Assembly (NCBI GenBank): GCA_019119555.1
Contig: DWWU01000037.1
Coordinates: forward strand, 1 to 63,225
Reading direction: 5' to 3'
DNA length: 63,225 bases
Source: Candidatus Fusicatenibacter intestinigallinarum
GTDB taxonomy: Bacteria; Bacillota; Clostridia; Lachnospirales; Lachnospiraceae
This document shows, piece after piece, positions 17,730 through 26,977 of this stretch (within the stretch, counting starts at the first letter, position 1; every line of letters begins with the position of its first letter). Position numbers and translations under genes: made by a program. Below the pieces are notes generated by a model. The model saw only the letters and a program-made list of their open reading frames with translations, searched no databases and was not told the DNA's origin.

Positions 17730-17852
17730 ATGGATATGGCAACTGTACTGACTGCTCTGGAGATTATGTGGAAGGGCATGCTTGGAATTTTTGTGACAAT
17801 TCTGATCATCATGATCTGTGTGTTTATCATGAGCAAGATCGGCGGAAAATAA
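17730..17852 (+). CDS. OadG-related small membrane subunit (40 residues)
   Basis: A short frame of 40 residues begins at ATG 17730, seven bases after GGAGG, 12 bp downstream of the beta-subunit gene. It encodes MDMATVLTALEIMWKGMLGI followed by a hydrophobic stretch and then MSKIGGK. The single membrane helix after a short amphipathic start is the layout of the gamma subunit of sodium-pump decarboxylases, without the soluble tail. An ATG at 17724 in the same frame is too close to the ribosome site. It very likely forms a complex with the beta subunit. Confidence 0.8.
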   Translation: MDMATVLTALEIMWKGMLGIFVTILIIMICVFIMSKIGGK

Positions 17853-17893
17853 GTCGTTACTTTTCTGCCTGATGATATAAAATGAGAAGAACA

Positions 17894-17948
17894 GAGAAGG
17901 GGCTTTTGTGCAGTCAGCTGCAGGGAAGCCCTTTCTCCGTTTTTTTTA
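17894..17948 (+). terminator. Terminator of the oadB operon
   Basis: GAGAAGGGGCTT (17894-17905) pairs with AAGCCCTTTCTC (17926-17937) with one G-U pair, and a run of eight or more T follows. Confidence 0.88.
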
Positions 17949-18073
17949 TAGAACAGGAAACTGCGTTTCCTGTTCTATAAAACGTTCCGCGGGATGCGCA
18001 CTCGCGTGAAGCAGAAATCTGTCGCGAAAGCGACCGCGCTCGGCGCGAGAGTTCTGCGAGCGGAACTCTTTAA
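17949..18073 (+). repeat. Dispersed intergenic repeat family A, full copy 2
   Basis: This is the most complete copy. It has a hairpin with GAACAGGAAAC and GTTTCCTGTTC arms, then GTTCCGCGGGATGCGCACTC, GCAGAAATCTGTCGC, a GCGACCGC block, GGCGCGAGAG and a terminal palindrome with GAGTTC...GAACTC arms. Copy 1 at 3009-3136 is its near reverse complement. Confidence 0.82.
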
Positions 18074-18106
18074 AAGATGAGAAAATGAAGTGTTTGGAGG
18101 GAAATT

Positions 18107-18664
18107 ATGATTATCGAAGATATTGAATATAAATTGAAAGATGGAAGAATGGCTTTGATTCGCAGTCCCAAAGATGAGGATATTCAGGGCATGTTGGATT
18201 GCCTGCGCATTGCGGCAGGTGAGACGGATTATATTTTGCCTTATCCAGAGGAGTGCAGAAAGCATACCGTTGAAAGTGAAAAGGCTTTGTTTGACAGAGT
18301 GAACAAGGCGGATAATGAGGCGATGCTTATTTGTCTGGTGGAGGGAAAAGTAGCGGGAAACTGTCAGATTACCTGGAGCAACAAAATGAAAATCAGACAT
18401 CGGGCAAGTATTGGCATTGTATTGTTAAGTGAATTCTGGAATCAGGGGATAGGAACAAGACTTTTTCAGGAGCTGATACGTATTGCGGAAGAAAATCCGA
18501 ATTTAATGCAGCTTGAACTTGATTTCATAGAAGGAAATAACCGTGCGCGGGCATTATATGAAAAAATGGGCTTTCGAGTAACAGGTGTGAAGCCTGATGC
18601 AAATCGGTTAAAGGGCGGAACTTTGCTCAACGAGTATTCAATGATTCGTGAAATCAGGAGATAA
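18107..18664 (+). CDS. GNAT family N-acetyltransferase
   Basis: The 185-residue protein has the GNAT fold signature. ASIGIVLLSEFWNQGIGTRL contains the acetyl-CoA loop (Q/R-x-x-G-x-G/A form, here QGIGTR), and NNRARALYEKMGFRVTG is the typical C-terminal region. GGAGGG precedes the ATG. Base composition is clearly more AT-rich than its neighbours, and it is flanked by repeat A on the left and repeat C on the right, so it looks like a transferred gene. The acceptor is unknown. Confidence 0.88.
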   Translation: MIIEDIEYKLKDGRMALIRSPKDEDIQGMLDCLRIAAGETDYILPYPEECRKHTVESEKALFDRVNKADNEAMLICLVEGKVAGNCQITWSNKMKIRHRASIGIVLLSEFWNQGIGTRLFQELIRIAEENPNLMQLELDFIEGNNRARALYEKMGFRVTGVKPDANRLKGGTLLNEYSMIREIRR

Positions 18665-18671
18665 TGCTTTT

Positions 18672-18733
18672 CCCCAGGCATTATGTTTTCATACGGTCTG
18701 TGCAGTGAATGCACAGATCTGATTGAACGGCAG
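18672..18733 (-). repeat. Dispersed repeat family C
   Basis: On the plus strand it reads CCAGGCATTATGTTTTCATA, CGGTCTGTGCA, then TGCACAGATCTGATTGAAC, which is the inverse of the blocks at 53354-53415. The dyad GGTCTGTGCA/TGCACAGATC can form a hairpin. Confidence 0.75.
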
Positions 18734-18754
18734 CTCCTTTTTGTCTGTCTTTTC

Positions 18755-18784
18755 TTGCATTCCTGTGGAAAGAACTGATATAAT
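18755..18784 (+). promoter_or_regulatory. Promoter of the hydrogenase operon
   Basis: TTGCAT (18755-18760) and TATAAT (18779-18784) are 18 bp apart, and TGA directly before the -10 makes it an extended -10 promoter. Confidence 0.7.
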
Positions 18785-18830
18785 GGTGAGCAAGAGAAAA
18801 AAATACGAAAAAGGGAGGCGCGGAGCGAAA

Positions 18831-20666
18831 ATGAGCAGACTAAGTATTATTACAGAAAATCAGGCTCAGACAACGATAGAGGGTCTTTACAAGGACCTGG
18901 AACGAAGAATCACTGCCAGCCCTCCGGGATTATGCCCGGTAGATCTGGCCAGTTCCTTTTTGAAAATGTGCCATGCACAGTCCTGCGGAAAGTGTGTTCC
19001 CTGCAGGGTAGGCCTGGGGCAGCTGGAAAAACTGATGGATTCTGTGCTGGATCACAAGGCGGATATGGATACAATCCGGGTGATCGAAAAGACCGCCCAG
19101 AGTATTTTCTATTCTGCCGACTGTGCGATCGGATACGAGGCGGCGCGTATGGTACTGAAAGCAGTCCGCGGATTTCGGGGGGATTTCGAGCAGCATATTA
19201 AAACCGGCCGGTGTTCCATGTCTCTGGATCAGCCGGTGCCCTGTGTGTCGCAGTGCCCCGCCGGCGTGGATATTCCCGGCTATGTGGCGCTGGTGAAGGA
19301 GGGAAGATATGCGGACGCTGTGCGTCTGATCCGGAAAGACAACCCGCTGCCTGCGGTTTGCGGATTGATCTGCGAGCATCCATGTGAGACGAGATGCCGC
19401 AGAACGATGATGGATGACCCGATCAATATCCGGGGTCTGAAACGTTTTGCCGTGGAACATGCGGGAGAGGTGCCGGTGCCGGAACCTGCGCCGTCCACGG
19501 GAAAACGGGTGGCGGTGATCGGCGGCGGCCCCGGCGGACTCAGCGCAGCGTATTACCTGGCTCTGATGGGGCACCATGTGACGATTTTCGAACAGAGAAA
19601 ACAGCTGGGAGGTATGCTCCGATACGGAATCCCCAGCTACCGTCTTCCGAGAGAAGCGCTGGACCGGGAAATTCAACAGATCCTGAGTCTGGGAATTCAG
19701 GTACATACGGAAACCTGTGTTGGAAATCAGCCTTCCATTGCTGAGATCCGGGAGGAGTATGACGCGGTTTATCTTGCAATCGGCGCTCACATCGACAGAA
19801 AGATCGGAATCGAAGGTGAGGAAGCGCAGGGAGTCGTCTCAGCGGTGGAAATGCTACGGGGAATCGGGGACGGCGAGTTCCCGGATTATACAGGAAAAAG
19901 AATTACCGTGATTGGCGGCGGAAACGTCGCGATGGATGTGGCGCGCTCGGCGGTTCGGCTGGGAGCGGAGCGTGTACAGATTGTGTATCGCCGCCGGAAA
20001 GCGGATATGACAGCCCTTCCGGAAGAAGTGGACGGGGCGCTGGAAGAGGGATGTGAGCTTCTGGAACTTCACGCACCTCTGAGAATCGAGCAGGATGAAG
20101 AGGGAAAAGTCTGCGCGCTCTGGGCACAGCCCCAGGTGATCGGTCAGATTTCCAGAGGACGTCCGGCGCCATATGGAGCGGCGGTGGATCCGGTGCGGCT
20201 TCCCTGCGATCTGGTTCTTGTGGCGATCGGTCAGGGAATTGAGAGCCGGGAGTTTGAAAAGTATGGAATTCCGATCCGCCGGGGTGGAGCCATCGAGGCG
20301 ATGGACTGGAGCGGAGTCCGCGACAGCGAAGGCGTGTTTGCGGGCGGCGACTGTGTGACGGGACCGGCTACCGTTATTCGGGCGATTGCCGCAGGCAAAG
20401 TGGCGGCGGCAAACATTGACGAGTATCTGGGCGGACATCACGTGATTTCCGTGGATGTGGAAATTCCGAAGGTACGGCTGGACGACCGTCCGGGCTGCGG
20501 AAGAATCAATATGAAGGAACGCAGCGCCGCAGAGCGAATCAAGGATTTCAAACTGATGGAATGTCCGATGACCCTGGAGGAGGCGCAGCAGGAAGCGGGA
20601 CGCTGCCTGCGCTGTGACCATTTCGGATTCGGAGTTTTCAAAGGAGGCAGAGTGGAACGATGGTAA
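18831..20666 (+). CDS. Iron-sulfur flavoprotein: NuoF-type 4Fe-4S domain fused to GltD-like NAD(P) oxidoreductase
   Basis: The 611-residue protein has three parts. Residues about 30-125 match the C-terminal iron-sulfur domain of NuoF/HydB (SCGKCVPCRVG plus a later C). Residues about 130-215 match the Fer4_20 domain of GltD-like proteins (CVSQCPAGVDIPGY and CGLICEHPCETRCRR). The rest is the GltD/dihydropyrimidine-dehydrogenase flavoprotein with an FAD loop (VAVIGGGPGGLSAA) and an NAD(P) loop (ITVIGGGNVAMDVA). I chose ATG 18831 behind GGAGGCGCGGAG over a longer frame from 18723. It overlaps the hydrogenase gene by 7 bp and is probably its electron-exchanging partner. Confidence 0.85.
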   Translation: MSRLSIITENQAQTTIEGLYKDLERRITASPPGLCPVDLASSFLKMCHAQSCGKCVPCRVGLGQLEKLMDSVLDHKADMDTIRVIEKTAQSIFYSADCAIGYEAARMVLKAVRGFRGDFEQHIKTGRCSMSLDQPVPCVSQCPAGVDIPGYVALVKEGRYADAVRLIRKDNPLPAVCGLICEHPCETRCRRTMMDDPINIRGLKRFAVEHAGEVPVPEPAPSTGKRVAVIGGGPGGLSAAYYLALMGHHVTIFEQRKQLGGMLRYGIPSYRLPREALDREIQQILSLGIQVHTETCVGNQPSIAEIREEYDAVYLAIGAHIDRKIGIEGEEAQGVVSAVEMLRGIGDGEFPDYTGKRITVIGGGNVAMDVARSAVRLGAERVQIVYRRRKADMTALPEEVDGALEEGCELLELHAPLRIEQDEEGKVCALWAQPQVIGQISRGRPAPYGAAVDPVRLPCDLVLVAIGQGIESREFEKYGIPIRRGGAIEAMDWSGVRDSEGVFAGGDCVTGPATVIRAIAAGKVAAANIDEYLGGHHVISVDVEIPKVRLDDRPGCGRINMKERSAAERIKDFKLMECPMTLEEAQQEAGRCLRCDHFGFGVFKGGRVERW

Positions 20667-22393
20667 AGATTACGATCAACGGACAGAAAATCGAGACACA
20701 GGAAAACAATACGATTCTTCAGGCTGCCGCGTCCGCAGGGATCCGGATTCCGACGCTTTGCTATCTGAAGGATGTCAATGAGATCGGCGCCTGCCGTGTC
20801 TGTGCGGTGGAAGTGGAAGGCTATGCGAAGCTGGTTACCGCCTGCAACAATCAGGTGCAGGAAGGAATGGTGATTTACACCAACAGCCCTAAGGCGATGG
20901 AAGCCCGCAGAACGAACGTGGAACTTCTCCTTTCCCAGCATGACAGCAACTGTGCGGTCTGTATCCGCAGCGGCAACTGTTCGCTGCAGCGGCTGGCAAA
21001 CGATCTGGGAATTCTGGAGCTTCCGTTTGAAAAAGAAGTGCCGGAAAGAGACTGGGACAGGGAGTTCCCGCTGCAGAGAAATGCCGCGAAATGCATCAAG
21101 TGCATGCGCTGTGTGCAGGTCTGTGACAAGATACAGGATCTCCACATCTGGGATGTGGCGAATACAGGTTCGCGCACGACGGTGGACGTGTCCGGAAACC
21201 GGAAAATTTCCGAGGCAGACTGTTCTCTGTGCGGACAGTGTGTGACCCACTGCCCGGTAGGGGCGCTGCATGAGCGGGACGACGTCGGTACGGTGCTGAA
21301 CGCTCTGGCGGATGAGAAAAAGATCACAGTTGTGCAGATTGCGCCGTCGGTGCGCGCTGCCTGGGGCGAGGGCCTTGACCTGTCCAGGGAAAAGGCGACG
21401 GTGAAGCGGCTGGTGGCAGGACTGCGCCGGATTGGATTTGACTATATTTTTGACACGGATTTCTCCGCGGACCTGACCATTATGGAGGAAGGAAGCGAAT
21501 TTCTTGAGCGGCTTTCCGGCGAAGAAGAACAGAAGTTTCCGATGTTTACATCCTGCTGTCCCGGATGGGTGCGCTTTCTGAAATCCCAGTATCCGGACAT
21601 GGTGGATCAGCTTTCCAGTGCGAAATCACCGCAGCAGATGTTCGGAGCAGTGGCGAAGAGTTATTATGCGGAGCTGATGGGTGTGGACCCGTCGTCGATT
21701 TTCAGCGTGTCGATTATGCCCTGCCTGGCGAAAAAGCAGGAATGCGCTTATCCGACGATGAATGACGCAGGAGCAGGACAGGATGTGGATGTGGTTCTGA
21801 CGACGCGGGAGGTGGACCGCCTGTTCCGTGCGGAGCAGATTCTGCCAGAGCTGCTGCCGGAAGAAGAGTTTGATCAGCCTCTGGGAACTGCGTCGGGGGC
21901 CGGCGTCATTTTCGGCGCGACGGGCGGTGTGATGGAGGCGGCTCTGCGCACAGCCTGCTGGCTGGCTACAGGAAAGAATCCGGATCCCGATGCGTTTGCT
22001 GCGGTGAGGGGAATGGAAGGATGGAAAGAGGCGTCCTTTGATCTCGCCGGAAGAACCCTCCATGTGGCAGTTGCCCATGGGCTGGGGAACGCAAGAAAAC
22101 TTGTGGAGGCAGTTCGAAAGGGAGAGGTTTCCTACGATTTCGTGGAGGTTATGGCGTGTCCGGGCGGATGTGCCGGCGGAGGCGGGCAGCCGATCCATGA
22201 CGGAATGGAGCTGGCGGACGTGAGAGGACAGGTACTGTATCGGCTGGATCAGAAGAATCCTCTGAGATTCTCCCATGAAAATCCTTCGGTGCAGGAATGC
22301 TACCGAAAGTATCTGGGTGCGCCCCTCTCTGAGAAGGCTCATCATCTGCTTCACACGGACCATCACGGGTGGAAGATGCCGGGCGAATCATGA
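20660..22393 (+). CDS. hydA: [FeFe] hydrogenase, group A, multi-cluster catalytic subunit
   Basis: The 577-residue enzyme evolves or oxidises H2. The N-terminus holds a 2Fe-2S ferredoxin domain (CYLKDVNEIGACRVCAV), a His-Cys3 cluster (HDSNCAVCIRSGNC) and two 4Fe-4S clusters (CIKCMRCVQVC and CSLCGQCVTHC). The H-cluster motifs are complete: TSCCPGW near residue 296, MPCLAKKQE near 352 and VMACPGGCAGGGGQP near 497. It starts inside the preceding flavoprotein gene. NuoE-like and full NuoF-like subunits of the classic HydABC trimer are absent, so the partner is the GltD-like fusion; whether the pair bifurcates electrons is not known. Confidence 0.95.
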   Translation: MVKITINGQKIETQENNTILQAAASAGIRIPTLCYLKDVNEIGACRVCAVEVEGYAKLVTACNNQVQEGMVIYTNSPKAMEARRTNVELLLSQHDSNCAVCIRSGNCSLQRLANDLGILELPFEKEVPERDWDREFPLQRNAAKCIKCMRCVQVCDKIQDLHIWDVANTGSRTTVDVSGNRKISEADCSLCGQCVTHCPVGALHERDDVGTVLNALADEKKITVVQIAPSVRAAWGEGLDLSREKATVKRLVAGLRRIGFDYIFDTDFSADLTIMEEGSEFLERLSGEEEQKFPMFTSCCPGWVRFLKSQYPDMVDQLSSAKSPQQMFGAVAKSYYAELMGVDPSSIFSVSIMPCLAKKQECAYPTMNDAGAGQDVDVVLTTREVDRLFRAEQILPELLPEEEFDQPLGTASGAGVIFGATGGVMEAALRTACWLATGKNPDPDAFAAVRGMEGWKEASFDLAGRTLHVAVAHGLGNARKLVEAVRKGEVSYDFVEVMACPGGCAGGGGQPIHDGMELADVRGQVLYRLDQKNPLRFSHENPSVQECYRKYLGAPLSEKAHHLLHTDHHGWKMPGES

Positions 22394-22547
22394 GGGGAAC
22401 CACTGTGCTGTCCCCCGCCGGGAACAGCGTCGGGACACATGGAAAAACGGAAGAAACAGTTGCAGTAAACACTGCATAAATTAGGATAAAACGCTGGCGG
22501 AGGACGAATATTTTCTGTCGGAGATTGCATTTCCTTTGCATTTTTCA

Positions 22548-22576
22548 TTGACAAAGGAGAGTGAAGTTGCTAATAT
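22548..22576 (+). promoter_or_regulatory. ilvN promoter
   Basis: TTGACA at 22548-22553 and TAATAT at 22571-22576 have a 17-bp spacer; ilvN starts 47 bp further on. Confidence 0.85.
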
Positions 22577-22623
22577 ATTGCATAAGATGTTTTGCGATTA
22601 CTATAGGAAAGTAGGTTTGATAG

Positions 22624-23124
22624 ATGGAACAGCAGAGAATTTTATCATTACTGGTTGATAATACATCCGGAGTGCTGAGCCGTGTGGCGGGAATGTTCAG
22701 CCGCAGAGGCTATAACATTGACAGTCTTACAGTAGGTACGACGGCAGATCCGGCTTATTCCCGAATGACCGTTGTCTGTCACGGGGACGATCTGATTCTT
22801 GAACAGATCACAAAGCAGCTGGAAAAGCTGGTGGATGTAATTGACATCAAAGTGCTCAAACCCAATGAAAGCGTACACAGAGAGCTTCTGCTGATCAAGG
22901 TCCGCGCGGATAAGGAAAAGCGCCGTGATCTGATTATGATTTCCGATGTGTTCCGTGCAAATATTGTGGATGTGGGAACGGAGAGCCTCATTATTGAACT
23001 GACCGGTTCCAAGTCAAAACTTTCAGGTTTCATGGAACTTCTGGGAGACTATGAGATTCTTGAACTGGCCCGCACGGGAATTACCGGACTTTCCAGAGGA
23101 CTGCATGATGTGCGGTACCTGTAA
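22624..23124 (+). CDS. ilvN: Acetolactate synthase regulatory (small) subunit
   Basis: The 166-residue protein has an N-terminal ACT domain (LSLLVDNTSGVLSRVAGMFS, then RRGYNIDSLTVG) and the C-terminal small-subunit domain ending RTGITGLSRG. It binds valine and activates the catalytic subunit IlvB in the first step of branched-chain amino acid synthesis. The length is normal. IlvB is not in the window, so the small subunit is separated from it. It has its own promoter and is followed by ilvC. Confidence 0.95.
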   Translation: MEQQRILSLLVDNTSGVLSRVAGMFSRRGYNIDSLTVGTTADPAYSRMTVVCHGDDLILEQITKQLEKLVDVIDIKVLKPNESVHRELLLIKVRADKEKRRDLIMISDVFRANIVDVGTESLIIELTGSKSKLSGFMELLGDYEILELARTGITGLSRGLHDVRYL

Positions 23125-23167
23125 GTATCTGTTTCCGTTCTGAGATATTCCGGGTTGCCCGGAGTGT

Positions 23168-23235
23168 CGGTTACCGTTTGCGGATCTGCGAATGGCAGCG
23201 ATGATTCAGCCATTCAGTCAACGGAACGGTAACGT
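23168..23235. repeat. Dispersed repeat family B, extended copy
   Basis: GGTTACCGTTTGCGG at the left and GGAACGGTAACG at the right form inverted ends around an internal dyad (GAATGGC...GCCATTC). The ends match the family-B core. The copy sits in the spacer between ilvN and ilvC. Confidence 0.6.
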
Positions 23236-23356
23236 GTTGATTTACTTGGTTTGCTGGAGGGCATTTACATATTCAATCATGTGGGAAACGCCGCTGGGCG
23301 GCCGTCTGGAAAGAGACGATCAAAAAGACGGATCCCGATGTCCCCTGACAATATAA

Positions 23357-24400
<1,044 letters not shown>

Positions 24401-24419
24401 TATTCGGATGAACTTCCGC

Positions 24420-24469
24420 GCATATGAAATCCCCTCGCATGGCGACATGCGGGGGGATTTCGTATATGC
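24420..24469. terminator. Long hairpin between convergent ilvC and lysR
   Basis: GCATATGAAATCCCC and CGCATG (24420-24441) pair with CATGCG and GGGGATTTCGTATATGC (24446-24469) around a GCGA tetraloop, with one G-T pair and a single unpaired or mispaired base in the middle. No clean T-run follows on either strand, so its role as bidirectional terminator is probable rather than proven. Confidence 0.5.
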
Positions 24470-24549
24470 AGAGGTTTCTGCAGAGTGCCGCGGAGATTTG
24501 CCGTGCGGCGCCTGCAGGGTTCCGCTGAAAGACTGCGGCAGATACCGGG

Positions 24550-25452
24550 TCAGGAAAACGGTGGAAACATCTGCAGAAAAGTGCGGATGGGCGGCAGATC
24601 CTGTTCCGGCTTGCGGCAGATGAAGCCGATTTCACGGGTCGGAATTTCAGGGCCCAGGGTAATTTCGGTGAGGAGGCCGGTTTCCAGCTCGTTTTGGACG
24701 AATTCACGGATGACGCAGGCGATGCCCAGACCGATTTTGGAGAACTCGATGAGCATATCCATAGTGCTGACTTCCAGAAATGTGTTCAGCTCAATGCCAT
24801 GTTCTTTCAGCGCGGCGTCGATGTGCTGGCGGGTGATGTTGGCGTCGTCGGGGAGCATAAAGGTGGCGTTGGTTTTCAGGGTTTCTGTCAGGCTGTCGCT
24901 GCCCTCGCGGATCTGCAGGTTTTCCAGATAGGAACGGGTGCAGACAAAGGTGTCCTGAATTCTCTGGAGGGGCTGGTAGTGGCAGCTGAGCTTTCCTGCA
25001 GGGCGGCCGATCAGCCCCAGGTCGATCTGATGATTTTCCAGAAGTGCCATTGTCTGGTAGGAGGACTGACAGTGGATGGTAACTTTCACATGGGGATAGT
25101 TCTGGACGAATTTCTGGAGATAAGGGAGCAGGATGTACCTGCACAGAGTCGTGCTGACGCCGATGCGCAGCTGGGCGATCCCCAGAGAGTGACGCCGCTG
25201 AAGGGTCTGCTCCGCCAGATCGAGGGCGTGGAAAGCTTCCCGCACCTGTTCAAAAAGGAGGTTTCCGTCCTCGGTCAGCGTGACGCCGCGGGAGCTGCGG
25301 GTGAACAGAGTTACCTGGAGGGCATCCTCCAGACGGCGGATGGATTTGCTGATGGCGGGCTGGCTGATATAAAGTTCTTTGGCCGCCTGGGAAATGTTTC
25401 CGTGCAGAGCTGTCACGTAAAAGATATGGTAGAGGGAAAGATTCTGGTTCAT
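24550..25452 (-). CDS. LysR family transcriptional regulator, divergent from leuCD
   Basis: The 300-residue protein has the LysR N-terminal winged helix (FYVTALHGNISQAAKELYIS, then QPAISKSIRRLED) and a C-terminal periplasmic-binding-like effector domain beginning near residue 90. ATG at 25452 is chosen because GGGAGG lies upstream; the longer frame to 25590 runs into intergenic repeats. It faces away from leuC across an AT-rich 240-bp spacer, the classic layout for a LysR regulator of the divergent leucine genes. The effector is unknown. Confidence 0.9.
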   Translation of the reverse strand: MNQNLSLYHIFYVTALHGNISQAAKELYISQPAISKSIRRLEDALQVTLFTRSSRGVTLTEDGNLLFEQVREAFHALDLAEQTLQRRHSLGIAQLRIGVSTTLCRYILLPYLQKFVQNYPHVKVTIHCQSSYQTMALLENHQIDLGLIGRPAGKLSCHYQPLQRIQDTFVCTRSYLENLQIREGSDSLTETLKTNATFMLPDDANITRQHIDAALKEHGIELNTFLEVSTMDMLIEFSKIGLGIACVIREFVQNELETGLLTEITLGPEIPTREIGFICRKPEQDLPPIRTFLQMFPPFS

Positions 25453-25486
25453 AATAACCTCCCGTATGAATAAGAGCGTTGTCACC

Positions 25487-25542
25487 GTTCGGCCGGTTGG
25501 GCGGTTACGGTATCCGTCCATTGAAAATCGCTTCGCGATGGG
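25487..25542. repeat. Mosaic repeat: family B followed by family D
   Basis: CACCGTTCGGCCGGTTGGGC followed by GGTTACGG is a degenerate family-B dyad. It is followed at 25520-25542 by the 23-base block that starts ATTGAAAATCGC and ends GCGATGGG. The exact reverse complement of that block occurs at 61238-61260. Confidence 0.7.
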
Positions 25543-25589
25543 ACAGATGCCGTAATCATTCCAGTGAAAGAACCGCTGTGGAACGGCCA

Positions 25590-25659
25590 ATATATAATTT
25601 CAAGTTATAGTAAATATTCTGAATATATATTATGATTATATCAGATTCTATGTTATAAT
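25590..25659 (+). promoter_or_regulatory. leuC promoter region with LysR-type AT-rich dyads
   Basis: A TATAAT at 25654-25659 has no good -35 at 17 bp (TATGAT), as expected for an activator-dependent promoter. Upstream, 25595-25645 contains AT-rich partial dyads such as ATAATTTCAAGTTATAG and ATATTCTGAATATAT that have the T-N11-A form of LysR boxes. Confidence 0.45.
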
Positions 25660-25695
25660 AGCAATAGCCAAAAAGAAGCGAAGGAGGTTATGGCT

Positions 25696-26964
25696 ATGGG
25701 CATGACTATGACACAGAAAATTCTGGCGGCGGCAGCCGGAATGGAGAAAGTGGAGGCTGGGCAGCTGATCGAGGCGAAGCTGGATCTGGTGCTGGGCAAC
25801 GATATCACTTCTCCTGTTGCGATTCATGAGATGGATAAATTCAAACATCAGGAAGTCTTTGATAAGGACAAAATCGCACTGGTAATGGATCACTTTATCC
25901 CGAACAAGGATATCAAATCCGCGGAACACTGCAAATGTGTCCGTGAATTCGCCTGCCGTCATGAGATTACAAACTATTTCGATGTTGGAGAGATGGGAAT
26001 CGAGCATGCGCTGCTTCCGGAAAAAGGACTTACGGTTGCGGGGGATGTGATCATCGGAGCGGATTCCCATACCTGTACCTACGGCGCGCTGGGTGCGTTT
26101 TCCACAGGCGTCGGCAGTACGGATATGGCAGCGGGAATGGCGACCGGAAAGGCGTGGTTCAAGGTTCCTTCGGCGATCAGGATCAATCTGATCGGAAAAC
26201 CGTCCAAGTGGGTCAGCGGCAAGGATGTGATTCTGCATATCATCGGCGAAATCGGCGTGGACGGCGCACTGTACCAGTCGATGGAATTCACCGGAGAAGG
26301 CGTTGCGAATCTGACGATGGACGACCGGTTTACCATTGCGAATATGGCGATTGAGGCCGGGGGAAAGAACGGAATTTTTCCGGTGGATGACAAGGCGATT
26401 GCATACATGGAGGAACATTCCAAACGCCCGTACCGGATTTTTGAGGCGGATCCGGATGCGGTGTATGAGAGAGAGATTACGGTGGATCTCAGTCAGCTTC
26501 GTCCGACCGTCGCGTTTCCGCATCTCCCGGAAAACACAAAGACGATCGACGAGATTACGGAGGAAATCAAGGTGGATCAAGCGGTAATCGGTTCCTGCAC
26601 CAACGGAAGAATCCAGGATCTGAGAGAGGCGGCTGAGATTCTGAAGGGACGCAAAGTGAAAAAAGGTCTCCGCTGCATCGTGATTCCGGCGACTCAGGCG
26701 GTGTATCTCCAGGCGATGGAAGAAGGCCTTCTGAAAATCTTTATTGAAGCGGGGGCGGTTGTCTCCACCCCGACCTGTGGTCCCTGCCTCGGCGGATATA
26801 TGGGAATCCTTGCAGAGGGAGAGAGATGTATCTCCACCACAAACCGCAACTTTGTAGGCCGTATGGGTCATGTGAAATCAGAAGTATATCTGGCAAGCCC
26901 GGCAGTTGCAGCGGCCAGCGCTGTGACCGGAAAGATTTCCGCGCCGGAAGAACTGGGATTATAA
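25696..26964 (+). CDS. leuC: 3-isopropylmalate dehydratase large subunit
   Basis: The 422-residue aconitase-family enzyme isomerises 2- to 3-isopropylmalate with LeuD. Cluster ligands lie in [10 protein letters not shown] near residue 298 and [13 protein letters not shown] near residue 358. [20 protein letters not shown] near residue 118 is also family-typical. I chose ATG 25696, eight bases after GGAGG; ATG 25690 is in frame but only two bases from it. The gene lies 13 bp upstream of leuD. Confidence 0.96.
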   Translation: MGMTMTQKILAAAAGMEKVEAGQLIEAKLDLVLGNDITSPVAIHEMDKFKHQEVFDKDKIALVMDHFIPNKDIKSAEHCKCVREFACRHEITNYFDVGEMGIEHALLPEKGLTVAGDVIIGADSHTCTYGALGAFSTGVGSTDMAAGMATGKAWFKVPSAIRINLIGKPSKWVSGKDVILHIIGEIGVDGALYQSMEFTGEGVANLTMDDRFTIANMAIEAGGKNGIFPVDDKAIAYMEEHSKRPYRIFEADPDAVYEREITVDLSQLRPTVAFPHLPENTKTIDEITEEIKVDQAVIGSCTNGRIQDLREAAEILKGRKVKKGLRCIVIPATQAVYLQAMEEGLLKIFIEAGAVVSTPTCGPCLGGYMGILAEGERCISTTNRNFVGRMGHVKSEVYLASPAVAAASAVTGKISAPEELGL

Positions 26965-26977
26965 GGAGGACGAGAAG

